This document shows positions 33,338 to 40,223 of a stretch of DNA of 40,223 nucleotides, one piece after another. The translations under genes were made by a program, and so were the position numbers. Under the pieces are notes generated by a model. It saw only the letters and a list, made by a program, of their open reading frames with translations. It had not been told where the DNA came from and searched no databases. Location of the stretch: contig QXVZ01017768.1 in NCBI GenBank assembly GCA_008931825.1, positions 1-40,223 on the forward strand, given 5' to 3'. How positions within the stretch are numbered: position 1 is the stretch's first letter; every line of letters begins with the position of its first letter. This stretch comes from Phallusia fumigata. Taxonomy: Eukaryota > Chordata > Ascidiacea > Phlebobranchia > Ascidiidae.

Positions 33338-35591
33338 ATGACAGGTAGAAATATTGTCGCGGATGTAATTACTGATATTCTAAAGCAACCAACTACTAGG
33401 TTTGAGTCTGGGGATTGTTTGCATGCAGATATTCAGCAGGTAATCATGTTGTCATAAAAAAGCAGATTTTCACTGCATGTTTGTGTAAAAAAAGTTTAAA
33501 CATTGTATATTGATAAAGAATACCTAAAAAATTCTCAATAAACCGCCTTATTGTTTTTTAACAGTTGGCAACAGATTTAGGTATTAGTCCAGGCACAGTA
33601 ATAATTAGAAACAGGGGAAGCATTCCTGAGATCGCGTCATAATGTGCATGTTTAGTGCTTTTACTGTCTAGTCATTCCAGTGACTCATCTTTGAAAGGCC
33701 GCTTTTGCTGGTTAACTAGCTATGTTTAATATCATTTTTGAAGTATAATTTTTTAATGCGTTGTTTTAAGGTGAAAAATCAGATACACACAACTTTTTCA
33801 AACCAACAGCATCAACTGCAACTACGAGAGCAGTGGTTACTAGACCAAGTGGATAATATAACTGAATGTCTTACTCTGGTTTCTCAAAAAGGTGCAGAAA
33901 AAATTGCAGAGGTAAATTACATCTGATTGGTGTACATACCATGTCAAATCCCTGTTTATATATTTTAGTTAAAGTTAAGTTTCTTTTTTTTGCATTTCTT
34001 ACAATGTAACCAAGTCACAATAGGCACAGAATAAAAAAGTAGCCTCATTAAAAACATAACCACCAGAGAGCTTGTACATTTGTGATCAACGTCATCAGTG
34101 AAACAGCAACTGTTTGAATGTTTTAATTGAAATGTGTTTACTATATACTGTATTGGCTCTTTAACAGTTATAGTTTCAAATTTTACATCAGTTTTATGTT
34201 GTATTTTTTTACCTAGTGTCTAGCCTAGGCTAATGGCAACTAGGATTTTCTAAACACCTTAAAGTCTTAGACGTCTTAAATAATTTTGGTTTAACATGGT
34301 TTCATAGGTCACAAGAAACGTCAGCATTTTTAATTTTGACTTTAGAAATCATCTTCTTAACATTCTGTAATCGAACCACATAATCCTGTGTGTTTTAATG
34401 TTAGGACTCAGATATAAAATGTTTGTGACACCTACTTTTGGGTATTGTTAGACATTTTTGAAAATCTGTTTTCTGCTGTTTAGGTGAAAGGCAAGCTTCT
34501 GTGCTGTATTGAAGTAAGCAAGTTCTCCCAGTTAAAGGATTGCAAAAATTTTGAGAAATTGGTGTCTAACCTGATCAATACNAAACTATATTAAAGCTGA
34601 TGCTTTTAGCACACCCAAACCAGGCTGATATTCTAAGGGCTGCAGTTCTCAAAATTTGTTTCATGACACCTTGGTACGTCATTTCAGTTTTCCAAGGGCG
34701 TCACAAATTTATTTAAATTTTACTTGTTACAAATGTTCAAAACTACACAGACTGATTTATGTGTACCGAATGAGCTCTATTATTTCTGCACTTTGTTACA
34801 TCATGTCAGATTGTTTTGAAGCTCAAGCACTATGTTGTGTAAACACTTTTGCACTTTTCTAATTAACCATGTCTTTAGGTGATGACATTGTTTTTGGCCC
34901 AGCACTAGTGGATGTTTGCAAGGCAAATGAAACATGTGCCACTTTCGATGATTGTGTTTGTGATGTGCAATGTGGTGGGCAGTTCTTGTCTGGTGATGAT
35001 AGATCCCAGCCTTTTGTGACAGCTATCGGAAATGCATTTGACGCAATCATTAATGGTGACCAGTCTCCAGAGTGCACTGATAATGTTTCAGGCATGGATG
35101 ACTGCTCTGAGGCACAGAAGCGCTTTGATGACCAAGTTTTGTCACTTGAAATGCAGTTTCAACAAATTTTGTCTGGTGATTATGTCCCTGTTGAGTTAGA
35201 GACAACTTGTGAAGTTCGTAAGCCGTGGTCCGCTGATAATGTTGCCTGTGAAATCGATGCCATCATTCATCGCACTGATGAGAATGTCATAACCACAACA
35301 TGCAATGCAAAAGTGCCTTCGTCCTTGCCGTTTCAAGCCTTAACCCAACAGCTTACCTCCATTTTGAATGGTGAAATGCCAATGTTTGGTGTAAATGATC
35401 AGGTAGATGGTAATGAACCAACTGATTTGGATGTGATTAAGCTTGGTAAGCAACTGAAAACCTCCCTGAATTGTCCAAGCTCAGATTTTAGTGAGAAAGG
35501 TGATCATGGAAAATTGGTGGGTGATTTTCCCAAAAAGTGGACTACTGTCCAGGCACTAGATTCCATTATTGCAGGCATCCTGGATAGTTAA
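33338..35591 (+). CDS. NCOA4: NCOA4 (nuclear receptor coactivator 4, ferritinophagy receptor), interrupted by a gap
   Basis: NCOA4 delivers ferritin to autophagosomes. Exons: 33338-33439 (start MTGRNIVADVITDILKQ), 33565-33597, 33771-33911, 34484 to the gap at 34582, and 34879-35591 ending TAA. The third exon encodes VKNQIHTTFSNQQHQL and LREQWLLDQVDNI, which match the ARA70 coiled coil of NCOA4 (VK-QIH, LRSREVWL-EQVDLI). The last exon holds VCKANETCATFDDCVCDVQC, matching the Cys cluster of vertebrate NCOA4 residue for residue at every Cys; that cluster is reported to bind iron or an Fe-S cluster. The predicted protein (about 350 residues seen) is much shorter than the human 614 and lacks its W-L-V/L repeats. 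The exon entering the gap and the first bases after it do not join in phase, so coding sequence is missing. The first two exons are less certain. Confidence 0.82.
34582..34582. other. Assembly gap inside NCOA4
   Basis: The exon from 34484 is still open when it reaches this n; the sequence after it gives a stop within four codons. The next exon needs one leftover base in front (G then GT GAT GAC), which the visible upstream exon cannot supply with certainty. Confidence 0.75.
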
Positions 35592-36601
35592 TCATGGTAA
35601 TTGAAATAATATCGGGGATTGTTTTGTTTTTCTCCGTTACTTTTGTACAGTGTAAGTATTGCCTTTTCAGTGTTTTCCTTTAAAAGGTGACATTCTAAAA
35701 TAATTTGACTGCCACCTTTACTGCAGTCCATTTATTGCATTGTTAATAACTTCGGTTAATACTTTTTTGTAGTACAAATGTATGTATGTATACTATTGCA
35801 TTGAGCTTTACTAATTGTAAAAATATATAACTTATAAGAGATTCTGTTGAATGTTTATTGCAGGAAAATTNGCCCTATCTACATGCAATATCTGAACGAA
35901 GTATTGAGTCTATTGAGTATTGAGAAAAGTTATTGAACAACTGATCGTGGTGAAACTAACAACTTTTTTGAACAACGCAGAAATGATTGAACTGGCAAGT
36001 CACAACTTGAACTCGCTAACTTTCGAAGTGGATACACAAACTTATTTACAAGACTGGAACAAAACTTCTCTACCTTTTTGCAAAGCAAACTGACTTTAAC
36101 CAAAGAATATTACAAGAAAATATTTTTCTTTCCTTTCACGCCAAAACCTAGTTATGGGGAATCCCCAGTCCTGAAAGGGAACAAAAAATAAAACTCCAAG
36201 GATAAAATGTACGACAACCAGTTAAATGCGTTCAAACCGAAATTAACAAAAATAGATTTTTCAGTAAACACCAATATACTACATTGGCTCGTTTCACATT
36301 TATACTGGAACATTCCTGCTCCTTTCTTGTGCTCGTAGTGGTAGCCTACATTTCCCGTTTCGGTCGCTCACGTTTCCCTGATCAAAATACCAACTGAGCC
36401 AAACAGCTTACACAACGACTCGGTACGAAGTGTCCTTTCACTAACCGTGGATAAGCATTTATCGTTCTTTTTAGCAAATACTCTGGGCTGGTAACCTCAA
36501 AGACAATTGCAGAAATTGAAACAAGACAGTTTAATGCAGCAGTTAAATTTATTGACAAAAAAACAACAATATATGAAAAAAGACAGGTCGGTAATGATAA
36601 A
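35592..36601. other. Convergent intergenic gap between NCOA4 and CEP192
   Basis: Probably contains both 3' untranslated regions. It is interrupted by an n at 35871. AATAAA occurs on the plus strand near 36187 and on the minus strand at 36548-36553. Nothing else is recognised. Confidence 0.6.
36548..36553 (-). terminator. Polyadenylation signal candidate for CEP192
   Basis: AATAAA on the minus strand, about 50 bases after the CEP192 stop codon. Confidence 0.55.
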
Positions 36602-39340
36602 CTAACAGGCCGTCGCTTTCAGTGTGACGTTTATCGCATCACCAGTCTCCGTTTGTACGACAAGGGTACCGGTAAAGGAGCCTACGCTGCTCGGTTTGAA
36701 CGTGATTGGAAGATTTGCACAGTGCATAGATCTGCGTAAGAAGAACACAGCAAAATTTACGCCAGGTCGGAAAATCGTCTGAACGCTAGTTTTGTTATTT
36801 ACTGCGCACAAATAAGGCGTTGCACTAACAAACAATCTTTTGAAACGGTAAAACGTCACACAGCAAGTGTTTCGCTAAAACCTTTTCAAGAATTACTGAG
36901 GTTTGCAATTGGTTTAGTACCCATTTTGAAGATCTAACCGCAATTGGTTTAGTACCCATTTTGAAGATCTAACCGTACGGGAAGGTTTGGTGATCACTTG
37001 AATTACAAAACTGACGATGCATTTTCAAACTTACCGTACTGTATGCTTTAAGTGCGCTGTGTGGAATGGTGGCCGGATGTTGACGAATTTCACCTGCAAC
37101 AAACAATGGCAATTAGGCACTGCATTGTTGCCCCAATTTTATTTCTATTATTTACACATTTTAAGCACATGCCGTGTTTTAATAAACCTTTTGAAAGCTA
37201 GAACACAAACCAAATCACCAAACTGCATTTGTTTCTGTTCTACATCATCGGGCTGTGATTTAAAAGAGTTCCCGTTACGCAGCATTTACTTACAGTGTGA
37301 GCAGTTTTGCCCTTGTTTTTGATGGGGATCTTCAGCAAGGATGTCTGGCCCACCGCGGTCCTCTCGAATGTATATGAGTTCTCACTAATATAGATGTCGC
37401 TTCTGCAAAAACACAAGTGCAAGTATTTAGTACTGCCATAAACTGCACTCCTTTCTAGTTGGTCTTTAGCGGGTGTTTAAATTGTTATACAAGACCAGGT
37501 TCGATGAAAAATTGATACAAGCATGCAGTAACACAAAGTTGGTACAGATATACAAGACTACCAGACTCTGTTTCTGAAACAAGTATCATGTGTTTGCTTG
37601 GGAACTTGCATGCACTTACATTTCACACCAAGAGTTTGCTCAAAAGCGTGTGTAAGGTTAAATGCGATCGACTATTTAGTTTTATGATGACTGAAAACTT
37701 CGATGTACAACTGTGGTTACTGGTTGTGGGACAGAGGAATCACTTAAAATACTGTTTGGCACTGAGTGCATCAAATTGTTTTGTTCTTACTTGGTTGGTT
37801 TTCTCGAGGCTGACGAAGGTACCGCAGGTCGGCGAGACGGAGCAGCTTTCAGACACTGTAACAAAAGTGAATGTGTCAGTCAACAAATAATTCTCCATGT
37901 GCTTGACAGACCCCCCACAAGAGTACAAAAGTTCACTGATAGACTACTTTTTGCCAGAAGAAATGTTGTTATGCATTTTCGCTGCCACTAAGTTAGGTTC
38001 AAGAGTTCTAATCTGCTGATAGTCTTATGACTTAAAAACGCCACAATCACAGCTTACCTGTCCTTGTAGAGAAATTTTGGCACGCTGAAGGGTAAGTGCC
38101 GGGCCATCAGTTACTTCATGGTACTGTAAAAAGACGAATGGTTGTTTCAGAGAGGATTACATTTAGCAATGAAAGAAATCAAACTGTATCAGAGCAATTG
38201 AAAACTGCCTAGGCATTGAAAAGAAATTTTGGTCAAGTTAGTCTAACTGAACCACATTGCTTACTGTTGATCAAGACTATACTTTGGTACAGACAATACA
38301 GGGAACTGGACAAACCATTTCCATACCTCGATCTCCCAATGCTGGGTATACATGCCAGGGTTCATGGGGTTAAAGGTCACAGGGACTTGAATTCGAGCGC
38401 CGGGTTCAAGTCGACCCGAGGAATGGGCAAACACGAAAGCTGCATATGTCGACCGAAACACATCACCTGGATCGGGATACAAATTATCTTGGCGAATGAA
38501 AATGGTAGCGTTTTAATTTTGTTTAATCTGAGCATTGACTTGACAGTTACTGTCAATATGAAATAAGAATATGCAAACAAAGAAAATCTGTTAGAAGGCA
38601 AAAGCATCGTTGATATTTTTTGTCAAACAGTTTCTGTCAAACAGTTTAGTACTTTCATAAAGTTGACAGTTTGAAACTGATTCAGTTGCAAATAAGCAAA
38701 TTCAAATTGAAGAAAAAGGGGGTTGCACCTAAAAGGACAACTTGGTGACAAAGAATATACAATTAACTTTGTACAATACCTGACGCGTCTGTGTTCTTGA
38801 CGTAAGCTGGGGCAAAGGAGGTCAAAACCCATTTCATGTCGCTCTTTGACATGTTTCGAAACTCCAGGTGTGATTCTTAACAAAAGACCACGTGTTTAAT
38901 AATTTCACAATTTAAAACAAGTCAAAAGACTGTTAATGCAGCAATCATTTTCTGTTCTTGACCAACACCAAATCTGGTTCATCCTGCTGTTATATCGCTG
39001 ATTTTTACCACAACCAATTACACGAATTCCCTTACTTCCGCTCGCACCGACTGCCACGTCATCAAAGTCGATCACGTGGCTTGTGACGCGCAAAAGCGGC
39101 TGTTGCGACGGAGGGAGTGAAGCGCACTCGTCCGAAGATATCCCGCTAGTCCTGGATGAAGACACGGAGTCGATTTCTGGCTCCTCCTCGCTTTTGATCT
39201 GGAGGTGGATGACCCTGGTGTTGTCGGAGCCACCAGGGCCGGAACCTGTGGCCACCACCATGGCCTGGCCACACCAGGGCAGTAGCTCCTTGCGTCCAGC
39301 TAGTGACGGGTTCGCGCTGATGAGAAGGATTGATACGGAT
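36602..39340 (-). CDS. CEP192: CEP192 C-terminus, last eight exons (continuation of the plus-strand exons at 215-5272)
   Basis: Exons read on the minus strand: 39340-39036, 38875-38780, 38487-38327, 38123-38058, 37855-37791, 37402-37294, 37093-37035, 36731-36602, stop TAG at 36604-36602. Phases chain throughout. The first exon repeats 5201-5272 and then extends past the point where the left copy ends at its n. Diagnostic peptides are DMKWVLTSFAPAYVKNTD, PGDVFRSTYAAF, a P-VTFNP ASH strand, and the terminal ITFKPSSVGSFTGTLVVQTE. These match the order of the last ASH domains of vertebrate CEP192. Together with the left part about 960 residues are covered, against roughly 2,500 in the human protein. 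A TTTATT (AATAAA on the coding strand) lies about 50 bases past the stop. It converges with NCOA4, whose stop is about 1 kb away. Confidence 0.93.
36906..36975. repeat. Perfect 35-base tandem duplication in the last CEP192 intron
   Basis: The unit beginning CAATTGGTTTAGTACCCATT and ending CTAACCG is present twice, head to tail, with no mismatch. Confidence 0.92.
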
Positions 39341-40223
39341 CTGAGGAAAGCAGTAAAATTATATTTTTACTACAGTTTCAGTTGGCTAATTAAGAAACCT
39401 ATGTTTTTTTACTGTACAGATTTTTTTGGGAGGCACACTGACAGACTCTTACGTGCGATGTTAAACTAGTACAGCAGAGTATCGTGCACATAATATTGCA
39501 GTTAAAATGGGTATCAGAAACATATATAACAGTTTTTTTCCACTTGGCCACTTACTCTGGTTCCACCCGGCCCCGGTTCGGGGTGATGGTTAAGTAGTGG
39601 CCCGGCCACACTACGTCATATACCAGCGAGGCCATCGACCTGTTTACGATCTTAACCCGACTCGCTTCAGGAACGCCCATTCTTCCCGATCCCTTCGAAG
39701 GGGGCGTGGCCAATGTCAAGTGGGCGGGGCTTACGTCCCAGTTGAGAGCGAACGACGAGTCCTTGGTGACTTCGGCAGATTTTGCTGGAACCTGGTAAAG
39801 GAATAGAAAAATAGCTGAGTCTTGGTGATAAACGCCAATGGAATGAAATGGTTAAATTTTAGACACTGGCTTGGCTTGTACAGGGAACGCAAAAAGCGAC
39901 AAACACAAATGTTTACCTGTTAAGTGTCCCACATTCACCAATTAACTTTCAAGCCATAAAGCTGGTCACTACCTGATTTCTTGAGGATAGCTTGGATAGA
40001 AGATACTGAACATCGCGCTCTGCTTCGATTGGAAGTTGCTTGGTAACCGCCTTGGGGGCTTTTGATTGGTCAGAACCAGTCAACGAGAGCAGATCGGGCT
40101 GTGGCTGTTTGGTGACGATCTTTAATGCAAATCACATCGTTTTGTGATACGTTTTAAAGGCAACACATTATTTGCAATGTGGAGGCAGATGGAAAGGAAG
40201 ACTGACGTCACAAATGGATTAGT
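39269..40223 (-). repeat. Right arm of the 955-base inverted identical pair
   Basis: Reverse complement of 4318-5272. Intron sequence is as identical as exon sequence, which is not expected of an old duplication. Beyond 39268 on the minus strand the CEP192 exon continues in frame. At 5273 the left arm instead hits a gap. Confidence 0.95.
39556..40119 (-). CDS. CEP192: Duplicate copy of two CEP192 exons
   Basis: Exons 40119-39973 and 39791-39556 are the reverse complement of 4422-4568 and 4750-4985, with coordinates related by a constant sum of 44541. They encode the same residues, including the PGHYLTITPNRG strand. They belong to the minus-strand CEP192 piece and are best read as the same genomic exons assembled twice, not as a second gene. 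The upstream neighbour exon (4224-4315) is not repeated, because the window ends at the base matching 4318. Confidence 0.9.

Noticed and set aside
39083..39469. Plus-strand open frame across a CEP192 exon
   Set aside because: It is the antisense shadow of the exon at 39340-39036 and reads on through an intron.
4318..40223. True biological inversion flanked by 955-base inverted repeats
   Set aside because: Both arms end exactly at contig ends, introns match as well as exons, and CEP192 is restored by re-orienting the block. Assembly error is simpler, though only spanning reads would settle it.
1..40223. tRNA genes, CRISPR arrays or bacterial operons
   Set aside because: None seen. Spliced animal genes dominate, and the regular repeats are coding minisatellites or eukaryotic intergenic repeats without spacers.

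Overview
The window is eukaryotic nuclear DNA: AT-rich, with GT-AG introns mostly of 80-900 bases and no operons. The recognisable genes are animal genes: the centrosome scaffold CEP192, the ferritinophagy receptor NCOA4, and three tandem copies of a Kidins220/NKPD1-type KAP P-loop NTPase. The compact introns suggest a tunicate such as Ciona, but that is an inference from gene structure. Single 'n' bases at 5273, 15239, 34582 and 35871 divide the window into five contigs.

Layout. 1-5272 (+) carries thirteen exons of CEP192. 5274-11464 (-) holds KAP copy A, which lacks its last exon. 11465-15238 is intergenic and repeat-like and includes an unusual ACGT-dense tract. 15240-18643 (-) is KAP copy B, cut off by the 15239 gap inside a coding minisatellite. 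18644-24400 is a tangle of tandem and dispersed repeats. 24434-29007 (-) is KAP copy C, the only copy with both ends. 29008-33337 is intergenic with hAT-type MITE remnants. 33338-35591 (+) is NCOA4, interrupted by a gap. 36602-40223 (-) carries the last exons of CEP192.

The two CEP192 pieces are one gene. Bases 4318-5272 (+) reappear as the reverse complement at 39269-40223, with matching length and no net indel. The minus-strand copy reads on, in frame, into the rest of the gene. The simplest explanation is that 5274-40223 was joined in the wrong orientation. Re-oriented, CEP192 and the three KAP genes all point the same way, and NCOA4 converges on the 3' end of CEP192.

The KAP cluster is the most interesting biology here. 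Each gene encodes a free-standing KAP NTPase with only 9-24 residues before the domain, a Walker A, four membrane segments, a Walker B, and (in copies A and C) the EQWP module known from Kidins220. Two lineage-specific additions lie inside the domain. One is an Ala/Lys/Glu-rich predicted coiled coil of about 200-250 residues just before the EQWP motif. The other is a Gln/Glu/Asn linker just after the Walker B half that varies sharply between paralogs: no repeat in C, three 9-residue units in A, and at least 23 units of 8 or 9 residues in B. Copies A and C each carry one single-base frame disruption at or near a poly-A run in the coiled-coil exon, which may be sequencing error or decay.
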